From assembly GCA_020747015.1 (NCBI GenBank), contig JAGTJM010000020.1, forward strand, positions 186,001 to 250,000: a stretch of DNA of 64,000 bases, written 5' to 3'. How positions within the stretch are numbered: the first letter of the stretch is position 1; the number at the start of each line of letters is the position of its first letter. Below the pieces are notes generated by a model. It did no database searches and had not been told where the DNA came from. It worked only from the letters and a program-made list of their open reading frames with translations. This DNA is from Pyrenochaeta sp. MPI-SDFR-AT-0127. Taxonomy: Eukaryota; Ascomycota; Dothideomycetes; Pleosporales; Cucurbitariaceae. Made by a program: the position numbers and the translations under genes. Of this stretch, positions 12,201 to 22,079 are shown piece by piece.

Positions 12201-13859
12201 TAATATAGTCCCTTATAAAAAGCTTCCTTCGCTAGCGTATAAGCTACTATTATTAGCCTATATATATAAAACTTTAATACTACGTAACTTAGTTAATATA
12301 TAATATAATTTATTTATTTTTAAAGTAAGAGATATATACGATATTAATATTTAGTTTACTATCCTCGCGTAGCTTTATATATAGTAAGTTATTATAGTAT
12401 ACTTAAGATAAGGCGCTTAATTAGCTTAGCTAGTATATAACGCTAGTACTCTTTTAATATACTATAAAAGCTATCCTACTCTTTCTTAGCTACGCTATAA
12501 TTATTATACTAGGGGTAGAATTTATATATACGCTTTTTAAGATACTACTAGAGGTGCTTAATTAGGTTAAGATTAGGTAAGTATACTAGCTATTTAATTG
12601 TTATAATATAGTAGTTACTTAGGAATGTATATATTACTCTACTTATGTAACGAACGTTATATAGAAATAGAGACGCACACGCGTTCCTATGAGAGGGAAG
12701 AGTTCTACTTAGGTAGTATCGGACCTACCTCCGATACTGTCCCGAATAGGCCCTGTTACCCCTATTTCTCTACACATAAGTATAGCTCTTTAGCAGTAGA
12801 TAGCAGGACAAGTTCTTCTTGTCCTTCCGTATCAGACCTATAGGAATAGAGGTGTTCTTGGTTATCCACCGCAGCACGCACTCCTATATGCCTTTGAGTT
12901 GCACTCGGATCCGTTTCGGAACCCTCTCGTGCCTGTGTCGTTACAACTTATATAAATACGCGCGTTATCTTATATAAAAAGCTAAGAATAACGCTAAAAA
13001 GGTAGAAGGCCTTTTATTAAGGCCTTTATATAACTTTAGGCGGAGTAGCTACCTTTTAGAGTATTAAAATCGCGCTCTATTATAACTAGTAGGCTTCTCC
13101 TTAGGTAGCCGCGTTTATCTAACTATATTAACGCCTATACTATTTATCCTAGTACCCTACTTATTCTATAGGTTTATAGTATCCTTATCTTCTATTTCTC
13201 CTATAGATAGTAAAAAACCTACTTATTATTATACCCTAAGCCCTTCTAAACTAAGTACTCGTCTAAGAACTTAACTATGCGTTAATACTATAGGAACTAT
13301 AAGTACTACCTATAGAACTTAAGGCGCCTTAATATATACGCGTGGTTTAGCTTAGGACGCTTTTTATAAGGGTATTTAGTAAGGCCTTATCTTCTAAGAA
13401 AACTATATAATATATAAGGGTAGGGTAGCTTTATTAAGGTACTATCTGCGTTTATAACTACTACTACTTTAGCTAGCTCCTTATACTTAATTTTTAGCTA
13501 CGCTTATACTTTCTAATAGATAATCTTTTTCTAATAAAGTAATAGTATAGGTAGTCTACTACTATAAGGTTTATCTTATATTATACCTATTTAGTAATAC
13601 TTTTTCCTAAGTTCGCGTATATAGGGCTTAGAGTAGCTATACGCGTTAGCGTATTATTTAACTATAGCACTACTATATAGTATCCTAATAATAATATTTT
13701 ACTACTAGACTATTAAGTTAGGCCCTCTGCGTATATTTTAGTCTATCTCTTAAAGAATTCGGCGTTATAGTAGCATAGTAATAAGGCTATAAAGTTAAGA
13801 TAGTAATATTATAAGGAAACGCGTCGCGCTAGCGCGAAGGAAACTTATTACTTAGTACT
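12201..13859 (-). mobile_element. Tc1/mariner transposon with broken transposase, split by a solo LTR
   Basis: The minus strand reads a Tc1-type transposase in order: an N-terminal part around 13300-13600, then LDEYLV (the catalytic SDE region, altered), FNTLKGSYSA, DNARIYIS just before the solo LTR, then LPNLNLIKHL (from the PxLNPIEHLW motif) and LKKRIYKFYP after it. Skipping the LTR and one ACTTA keeps the frame. The ends share an imperfect inverted repeat around CTTCCTTCGCTAGCG (left, about 12222-12237) and TTTCCTTCGCGCTAGCG (right, reverse complement). The chromodomain copy on either side breaks at TTAGTA, consistent with TA target duplication, but the exact bases are blurred by RIP. Confidence 0.8.
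12646..12945 (+). repeat. Solo LTR of the gypsy family, almost free of RIP
   Basis: It is 300 bp, starts TGTAACGAACG, ends GTCGTTACA, and is flanked by the perfect 5-bp duplication ACTTA (12641-12645 and 12946-12950). It lies inverted relative to the full-length element and is the best preserved copy in the window, keeping many CpA, TpG and CpG sites. Its right side joins the Tc1 transposase. A short open frame across it (12625-12843) is an accident of preserved sequence, not a gene. Solo LTRs arise by recombination between the two LTRs of an inserted element. Confidence 0.95.
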
Positions 13860-15100
13860 ATACTTTAAATTTTATAAGTATACCTTATAAGTTTTAGAAC
13901 TTCTATAATAAGTATCTAAATTAGCTAGAACTCTTAAAGAATCTATATGAATAGATTACTATTTAGGAAAAGACTATTAAAGATTTTATAGTATTTATAG
14001 ATAATTAAACTAAGTTTAGAAAAATAAGTAGTATTATACTATAGAAGCTCTCTATAAAGCCTAGTATAACTTCTATAATAAAAATCTATCTTAGAATTCT
14101 TTTAGATTCTAATATTTCTATTAAAAGTTAGTTTCTAACTTACTCTCTAATAAAGTAGTAGGAACTTCTTCTTCTAACTCTCTAGTAATTAATAATAGTA
14201 TTATCCCTAATTTCCTTTTATAAGGCTTCTAATCCTATTTATATATAGCTAGATCTAAGAGAGGAGGTACTAATATACTTACTACTATACTTATTACTAT
14301 AACTAACTAAGTAACTATACTAGTTAACTTAGTTAGTTTAGCCTCTATAGTCTAAATCTACTCTACCTACTTTTTCTATTAAAGATAGGTAGTATATAGT
14401 AGTTTAATAGTAGTTAGGCTTTTAATCTATATAGTTACTATATATATTATAGTTCTAAGCTATAATACTACTAAAACTATAGTAGCTATTACCTCTTCTA
14501 GCTCTTTCTACTCCTCTTCTAACTTCTTAAACTCTATCTACTCTTTAGTAGTAGACCTATAATTAAAGATAGCCTCTAGCTCTTTATACCCTTAACCTAT
14601 ATATAGGGGAACTAGGTAGTAAATCTTATTATTCTATATATAATATATATACTTCTTAAATCTCTCTAAAAAGAATCTAAAATTAATATCTTTATTATAG
14701 ACTAAAGCCCTTATAGCGCGTATATAAATAACCCTATAGGCTATAAATAGATTTTTAGAGAGTATAGGAATAGGTATTATAGATATAGCTAAATAATAGT
14801 TAGCTAAGAAATAGTATTAGTTAGAATTTAGGTATAGGCTCTTATAATAGAAAGTAGTATATAAAAGAGAGAAAATAACTATAATAAGTAGAATTATTTT
14901 AATTATACTAATAAGTAAATAGCTAACTTAAGGTAAAAGTAACTTAGACCTAAAGTAAGTATAGATTTAAAGTTAGTCCTAATTTAGATCTAATTTAGAA
15001 TAGACTTAAAATCTATTAAGAAAGATATCTAAAGAGTATTATATATTACTCTTCTAGCTCTATAAGAGATAGAGACTATTTCTTCTAAAAAGGGAGGTAA

Positions 15101-15397
15101 TATAATAAATATTATATAGAAATAGAGATATATATATTTCTATAGAGGAGGAAGGTTTATACTTAGATAGTATTAGATCTACCTCTAATACTATTCTAAA
15201 TAGGCTGTATTACCCTATTTCTCTATATATAAGTATAGCTCTTTAATAGTAGATAGTAGGAGAAGTTCTTTTTATCTTCTATATTAGACTTATAGAAATA
15301 GAAGTATTCTTAGTTATCTATTATAGTATATACTCCTATATACCTTTAAGTTATACTTAGATTCTTTTTAGAACTCTTTAGCGCCTATATTATTATA
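15101..15397 (+). repeat. RIP-degraded 3' LTR of the truncated gypsy copy
   Basis: About 297 bp, colinear with the other three LTRs. It starts TATAATAAATATTATATAG where the intact LTR has TGTAATAAACGTTATATAG. Nearly all differences are C-to-T or G-to-A. It directly abuts the left LTR of the next element at about 15398. Confidence 0.88.
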
Positions 15398-16196
15398 TTA
15401 AGAGCTATTAGTATAGTCTATATATATAAGAGTCCTAGAGTCCTAAAGTCCTAAAGGTACTAAGGCCTATTTAGTACTTTATAGACTATAGAATATTATA
15501 TAATCTTTAATTATATAATAGCTTATTAGTAATTAGAAGTACTTAAGGTAGTAATACTCTTCTATAGGTCTAGGTTATAATAGTAACCTCTTCTTTACTT
15601 ATATACTTAATTAAGTAGAGTCTAATCTAGTTTACTATCTCTCCTTTTATATAGCTAGCTATTAGAACTACTTAATCTTTATCTTTAATAATTACTTTAT
15701 TAAACTTAAAGAATAGGTTAAACTAGAGTAACTAGTCTTTAAGTTTTTTTCTATTACTATAGTAGTAGTCTAGTTTAGCTACTATATTTTTAGTCTTAAC
15801 TACTATATAATTACTACTAGTAGGGGTAATATTACTTTTAGAGGTAGTACTACTTATAGTTATATTACTTATCTTAAAGGTATTTAAAGTATAAAGACTT
15901 CTACTAAAGGAATAGTAAAAGGTAAAGATTAGTTCTTAGGGATAGAGTAAAGGTAGAGTAGTATAAAGAGTAATACTAAGATAGTAAGAGTATACTTCTA
16001 TAAAGAGTATTAGAATAGAGAACTATTCTATTACTTTTACTATTTAAGAGAATATTAAGTTAAATATACTAAGCTATAAGGACCTTTAGTATAAGTCTAT
16101 ATATATATAAGAAGTCTATTAGTCTTAAAGTCTTAGAGGTACTAAGGCTTATCTAATACTTTATAGACTTATAGACTAGTTACGTAATCTTATAGT

Positions 16197-18103
16197 TATA
16201 ATATATTCTACTAGTTAGTAGCGAATACTAGTTAGTTACGTACTACTATAAAATAAGAGGATCTTAATATATAATAACGCGATAACTATATAGTAAATTT
16301 ACTAGTAGATATAGTAATAATATTCTCTATCTCTATCTATATAAGGTATAAATATAACCTTAAACTCTATACTTACTATAGGTTAGAGGTACTTATTACT
16401 AAGGCTAAGAAGCCTTATCCTCTATCCTTATATTTAAGGCTCTTTTAGTAGCTATAGCTAATACTTAACCTACTTAGACCTATAACGCGCCTCTAGCTAT
16501 AATATATTGTTACTACCTATTCTTTCTATATTATAAATACGTATTTAAGGTATAGAGTTTACTATTTTCTTCTACTAAGATTATCGCTAAGTTTATAGCT
16601 AGCTAATAGCCTTTAATAAGCTAAGTAAGTACCCTACTTAAGGGGCTCTATAATTAATAGTAGAGGAGCTTATATATAAGGTAGGCCTATTAATTAAGTT
16701 AATCTATTATATAAGGTATTTCTATTATCTAAATAGCCTTAGCTATAGCCTCTATCTATAGAGAAGATAGTATATAGATAACTATAAGTATTAATAAAAT
16801 ATATTTAGGATAGAATAGGACTAAGCCTATTACCTAAAAGCCTCTAAGGATATTTAAAACTAAGAAAATAGTTATATATATATAAGTATATATATATAGA
16901 AACTTATCCTTATTAATAAACTATACCTATTAGTATATAAGCCTATCTATTATATATCTATATACTATCTTAAGAGGTAAGAAGTAACTAATATTAAGAG
17001 GTTATAGCTTATAAGACGTATAAGGAGGTATATAGAGAGTAATAATATTCCTCTCTAAGTAGTAAGTATTAAATATAGGTATTATATAGCTACTATAGCT
17101 ATCTAGTATAAGAAGATAATAGCTTCTAATTATATATAAGACTATAAGGACGTTAAAATACTTTAACTAAGTAAGGCTAAGGTTATTAGTTATCTATCTA
17201 TTATTACTTATACTAATACTCTAGTTACTAGGTAGCTATAGCTTAGGACTATACTATAACGCCTAGTAGACCTTACCCTTAAGAATAATAAAGGGAGGTA
17301 GTATATAGCCTATAGCGCTTATATACTTAATTATTATTATCTAGTTATAGTTACTAGGCTATATAATAGTTACTTATCTAATTATATTAGAGCTAGTAAC
17401 TATCTTTAATATTAAGGTAATACCTATTATAAACCTAGTCTTATTAAAGTTATAGGTATCCTCTACTACTATTCTATATATCTTAATTATATCCCTTACT
17501 AGGCTATACTAGGTATTTATCTTTATAGGATCCTTATATTTTACGCGCTATAAGTAGAATTTATAGTTCTACTTTATCTAAAGTTCTAACTAAGCCTTAA
17601 TAAAGTAAGAGACCTAGTTCTTACTAAGAAGTAGTAGAGAAGGCTACTAGCCTTATATAGTAAGAAGGGTATCTCCTATCTAATATACGTTAATAATATA
17701 AGGTAGAAAGCCTTATTAATTAAGCTCTAGTATCTATTAAATAAGGCTCTATTCCTTAGTAGGTAATAGCTTCTATTTACGTACGTTAATAATAGGTTAA
17801 GGTAGGCGTCTATAGAGGTAACCCTAGAGTGTTAAATTAGGAACGTTAAATTAGGAACGTTAAATTAGGAATGTTAAATTAGGAACGTTAAATTAGGAAC
17901 GTTAAATAGCTTTATAGCCCTCTAGATACTCTTTATCTACTTTAAATTAAAGGCCTACGATATAAGAAGAATATAACCTTTCTTTTAAGCTATAGGAGGC
18001 TATTATTAAGAGCTTATTATTATTATTTTAAGAGTAGGCGTAGACGATTTAGTGGGGTGCGCGACTAACTAGTGTTCGCTACTAACTGGTGGAATACGTT
18101 ATA
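16197..18103 (-). mobile_element. Fot1/pogo-type DNA transposon, RIP-degraded
   Basis: About 1.9 kb, the usual Fot1 size, bounded by inverted repeats of about 45 bp: TATAATATATTCTACTAG on the left, and TATAACGTATTCCACCAG as the reverse complement of the right end. A broken minus-strand frame (about 16700-17650) shows a DDE_1-type transposase: EDTYNFNKTRF (catalytic region, altered), YILPPFIILKGK, LKYFNVL, LLILDSYSSY (the DGH.SH region) and LYIPPYTSYKLxPL. These match the motif order of pogo/Fot1 proteins. The right end carries a 14-bp tandem repeat and is less mutated than the left. The TA target site is probable; which TA is the duplication cannot be fixed. Confidence 0.85.
17831..17906. repeat. 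14-bp tandem repeat near the right end of the pogo element
   Basis: There are five full units of GTTAAATTAGGAAC (one with a terminal T) plus a 6-bp partial unit. It lies about 200 bp inside the right terminal repeat, upstream of the transposase frame, and units are almost identical although the neighbourhood is degraded. No matching array was seen at the left end. Confidence 0.95.
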
Positions 18104-18169
18104 GTCTTTATTAGGAGTCGGGAGTACTTAAGGTAGTAGCGCCCCGCGTTAGGTTCCTAGGTCGTAACA

Positions 18170-19087
18170 CTAGTGTGCTTCCAAACTGCTCTGGTTACAT
18201 CAGGTTATCTTAAGTAGTCGCTATCTATAGCACCGCAACAGGTGCCAGTAATACGCATACTATTATCACTTGCCCACAGAATTAGTCCATAACAATCGGC
18301 TATAGTACAGGTATCGCTCTATGAAGACAGTTTGCTAGTCCCAACAGTAGTGAAGATGCGAAAGCTCGAGGTATACTCCACGAAACTTAAGCCTATAGAC
18401 TTCTTGTCCAGTTCATACCATATAGCCAACTCTACCTTAAGGTTCTGCTTTGAAAATACTTCCTACCCGCATTTTATATCTAATATTTTCAAAAGGGTAA
18501 CTCTAAGGGTTCTCCTGCAACAACGTCCCGCAAACTCTTTCTCTCTTTCTAGTATGTATTTCCGAATCACTTTTACGGCACATAAGTAGTGCATTAAGTA
18601 ATGAAGAAGACCAAATAATAGTGACCAGTAATGTAAGAAAATGGTAGAGTCATCTGCATTCATTACATTGAATATATTCAACGGGGGTGATGCAGCAGTA
18701 GTGCGCTCCTGATCAGTCGCGTGTTTGTTCGGTGTTGGTGATCAGAAAGAGTAGAGATTATTGTCAAATGCCTGCTGATGTAATCAAACGACATTGACAA
18801 ATCTTCCGAGATTGAAAGTAATTCTCGTGAAAACATCTCTCCCAAAGCATGACTGCCCCGATGACGCGAAGATTATGGTGTGCACTGCTCAGGTTTCCCC
18901 ACCTTCCGAAGTCCGAGCCACATCGGCCAATCGGAAGCCTGTGTCCACAACATCACATTTCATCTATTTAATCTCCATTATATATTTCGATCCTCAGTTT
19001 CACTTCGTCTCTTACTCTATTGCGCAATACCAAATGATAACCGATCTAGCCAAACACTTGTGGGTTTGACCTTAACGTTCATCCACA
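18170..19087. other. Gene-free stretch between the transposon block and the first gene
   Basis: Base composition changes here from the TA-rich repeat block to ordinary sequence with CpA and TpG. Open frames of 72-106 codons occur on both strands, overlap one another and have no recognisable domains, so I do not call them genes. The last part holds the promoter and leader of the gene at 19088. Confidence 0.6.
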
Positions 19088-19606
19088 ATGTCCAACAGCA
19101 ACAACAGCTTCTTCACCCATCTACCCCCTCCCGCGGAATGTCTAGCCATCATTGTTGGAGCTCTAGAACTGATTCCCTTTGGAATTGCCGGCCTGCGTAG
19201 TCCAAATTCTTTCGCGGATAGTTATGGCCTGCCAATCTCCGACATAAGAAACTCCACATCAGCTTCGTCGGATTGCAGCTCCATCGACATCATTGCCACA
19301 TCAGCATTGCCGGGTGAATCTTCGTTTGAGAAAGATCAGGAGATAAAAGGAGCATTAGTGGCGGCGATAGCAGCGCGCAATGTACAGAATGGCATGCTGC
19401 TGTTGGCTTTTGGCCTGGTGTTGAAGGATCGGAAGAGTTTGGGAGTAGCAGTTTTAGCTGGGTTGGTCACAACAGTTGCAGATACATTGATTGTGAGAGC
19501 TTATGGAGTGAAGAAAAAGATTACGGGCCATTGTTTTGGCATCTTCAATAGTTTGATGATTGGAGGGAGCCTGCTGTATTGGGGAAGGAATGATTCATTG
19601 TGGTAG
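19088..19606 (+). CDS. DUF4267 family small membrane protein
   Basis: Uninterrupted 172-residue protein. The N-terminus after a short polar stretch holds a hydrophobic segment (about residues 17-37, AECLAIIVGALELIPFGIAG). A loop of about 45 Ser-rich residues follows. Then come hydrophobic segments at about 87-110, 116-135 and 146-165, giving a four-helix layout. The opening ending in PFGIAGL, and NGMLLLAFGLVL with LVTTVADTLIVR, resemble fungal DUF4267 proteins, whose function is unknown. The start is chosen at the ATG in GTTCATCCACAATGTCC, which has the usual A at -3. It is the first intact gene right of the repeat block. It could instead be a lineage-specific membrane protein; a working gene is likely because the frame and hydrophobic pattern are intact. 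Confidence 0.75.
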   Translation: MSNSNNSFFTHLPPPAECLAIIVGALELIPFGIAGLRSPNSFADSYGLPISDIRNSTSASSDCSSIDIIATSALPGESSFEKDQEIKGALVAAIAARNVQNGMLLLAFGLVLKDRKSLGVAVLAGLVTTVADTLIVRAYGVKKKITGHCFGIFNSLMIGGSLLYWGRNDSLW

Positions 19607-22079
19607 AACAATACAAATATTGCACCAGGCCGAGCATGACTTTATGTATGTAAAGACTCAGCATACGATTGCGAAAATTTCAAACTCTGTAAGATCCCTA
19701 CCAGCATGAGCACGTAGAAACGGATACGAGCGTTGCAGTCTGAGCGGCACAGCTACCCGTGCTGTGTCGCATAGAACAACAGTATTCATTCATTTACAAT
19801 TCGTTCAACTCAATTGGTCGCACAACCGACTCTAGTTTAGAGCCCTATAGTATTTCTTACACGCACAATACATAACAGCTTAAAGCCTTTGCCTCCGCAG
19901 GCTTAGCAGACTAGGGAGTCTGCAGATCGCGAGAGGTAATACTCTCTAGAAAACCACGAGTATCCATATTCATTTAAGCATATACGCTAATGGCTCTATG
20001 TTCTTGAATGATTGGAATAATAATCTATATTATGCGGTCGAAAAATCCTTTTCTAATTACTTGGCTCCTATCGGTCCAGCTTCCTTCTTTCGCCCAGTTC
20101 CTACCAGAGCATGGCTACAACCAAAAAAAGATGCCATAATGATAATCAAGCTGCAGTGCCGTTGTTAAATCTATGATGTGAGGCCTCCAGAATGACTGGT
20201 TAGGCAGCGTCACTTATAAGGGTAGGCCTTGCTATCTCAAGATGCAAACACTGAGTCGTCACTTCAGGAATTTAGCGCAATGCAAGTCAAGATGCTATGC
20301 GATAGGAAAATTAATATAATTGAAGACAAAGACACCAAAAGATAGACTTTCACCGAAGATTTCCAATGGTACACTCTAATGTCGATACGATAGGATACAC
20401 CCCCCGTTTAGACCCTAAGAGCAAATGACCTTTTTCCACTTGACTCGCAAAGCATCACGATCTCAAAAAGCGACTTGATTTGCTCAATTTATGCATCGAT
20501 AATATTGTTGAGGGTAGCGACGCATCGACAGCGCCACTAAAAGTCGCACTATACCATGTCATGCCCTAGCTTTGGACGAATGGTAGATCTTATCGCAAAG
20601 CGTGGGCGCGATTTTCTTCTATCGTCTACTTTAAGAACTCAGAAAAGGCTAAGTCTATTACCGTATGACTCTAGTGGGAGTAACTCCAAAGGGCATGGAA
20701 TGTGTAGATACCCAAACCACCCGACCAACGGCTGATTTAGAAAGTATGCAGCACCTATCAGCTCAACTTAATAGTTATTCTAACTATCAACTAATAGATT
20801 CGTGCATTCGATGTCGGATGTGTACAGTATTGCTAAGGTGATGGAAACCTTTTATGTTTATGACTCAGAACATACCCTTGTGTCCTCCTATATACATTGT
20901 CCACACATAACGGGACACCAAAAGCAATACAAGCAAGCTATGATAGACAATGGCCTTAATAATGTGAGCGGCGACAATTTTTGACGGCTGAAGCCTTATC
21001 GCCGGATGAATTGCGAGCTATGCCTCTCAAGTCAATTCAACAACGCTCGCAGTGGCCCAATGCACTCGATTGGAAAGTGATAGCATATGTGCGAGTTGCC
21101 GTGCAGAGGGAGCAAATGAATTTTAAAGTTTTCGACACCACGCCCTACTCAACGAGCACCGCAATGATCACAAACCACCAAATATTGCAGATATTCCTTT
21201 GCGCAAAAATATCTGTGAGTCTCGATTTTGAAAAACTTGATTGACTAACCTGCGGATGCAATCTTAATTGAGAACCGACTTGTCAAGCTCGAGGTAGAAC
21301 GAGGCAGAACAGAAGACAAACGAAATTGAGGACGGTCAAGATAGCCACGAAATTGAGCGGACGGATGATAAAAAATCCCCTCACCAGAATAATGGATGTG
21401 ATGCATAACAGCTCGCCCAGTCCCCATGAAGTTTTTAATAAGTGGCCTCCAATTCACTGACTATGTCAGGGAGGTTCAATATAACTGGCAATATATCTTA
21501 CGGGAATCTTATGGATTGAGTGCCAAATTGTCTAAGTCGTGCCTTCCTCCTGGAGGTTGGCTCCACATGCTCACCGGACTTTTCCGTTGAACCGGCTAAC
21601 TTTATTCCTTTACAGTAGATGATCAGATATAGGACGAGTGTGACGAGGTTTGGTAAGAGTGTGTCTCATGGTGTGACCTTTGGTGCTATATTAACATTCG
21701 TTGGGCGTGCTCAGTTCAGTAGGCTGACTCCACGACCACCAGATTAAAGCGATGCAGAGCAAGAGACAGAGAGCATCGAATGCGACGGGTTGGAGGAAGA
21801 TGATGGGTTGACCCAAGAATGGTACAGCCACCGCGTCAAAAGGGTAAAATAATGGTCAAAGTCTTCGAAGATAAGGATAGCTTCGAGAGAATAGCGCCAG
21901 CCCACCAATGATGGCGACAAAGTAGACATACCACCCTCACTAAGTGCAAAAGCTCGACCGAGTGCTGCTGAAGAATCACAACCATGTGGCACGACCTTCC
22001 CACTCATCTACCTCTCCGGGGGTTGGTTTCTTGGTATGGCAGATCTAAAGGGGTATCATGGTAAAGTATTTGCCAAAGC
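19607..22079. other. 2.5-kb stretch without a supportable gene
   Basis: Only short frames (60-87 codons) occur, on both strands and without hydrophobic or domain patterns. No repeat, tRNA or transposon end was recognised. Composition is mildly AT-rich. The right end is the 3' flank of the minus-strand dynactin gene. Confidence 0.5.

Larger units (their letters stand above)
11770..15397 (+). mobile_element. 5'-truncated gypsy copy (plus strand), split by a Tc1/mariner element
   Basis: The plus strand reads a degraded chromodomain at about 12085-12206, closely related to that of the full-length gypsy. The matching sequence resumes at about 13855 and runs to a polypurine tract (15089-15100) and a 3' LTR (15101-15397). 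Chromodomain to LTR end measures about 1.66 kb here once the insertion is skipped, the same as in the full-length copy. Gag, RT and most of the integrase are missing. RIP is heavy throughout. The left limit is approximate because it abuts the copia remnant. Confidence 0.8.
15398..18169 (-). mobile_element. Small LTR element with gag-only interior; right LTR split by Fot1/pogo
   Basis: The left LTR is at about 15398-15582 and the interior at 15583-16074. The right LTR is in two parts: 16075-16196, then 18104-18169 after the pogo element. The second part (for example GGAGTACTTAAGGTAGTAG) matches the left LTR (GAAGTACTTAAGGTAGTAA) where the first part stops. In minus-strand sense the LTR starts TGTTACGACC and ends about GGTCCTTATA. 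A purine-rich stretch (AAAGAAGAGG) lies beside the left LTR. The 492-bp interior reads, on the minus strand, like the core of a gypsy gag (IASYIKGEIV followed by IRLYL). Such a short interior means either a large internal deletion or a non-autonomous gag-only design. Confidence 0.7.

Noticed and set aside
12625..12843. 72-codon plus-strand frame in the repeat block
   Set aside because: It lies inside the solo LTR and exists only because that copy is little mutated; LTRs do not code.
1..18169. Centromere or telomere-adjacent sequence because of AT-richness
   Set aside because: No telomere repeat or satellite array is present, and the AT-richness is explained by RIP of identified transposons.
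18332..19069. Several 72-106 codon frames on both strands before the DUF4267 gene
   Set aside because: They overlap each other, have no domain or hydrophobic pattern, and sit in the promoter region.
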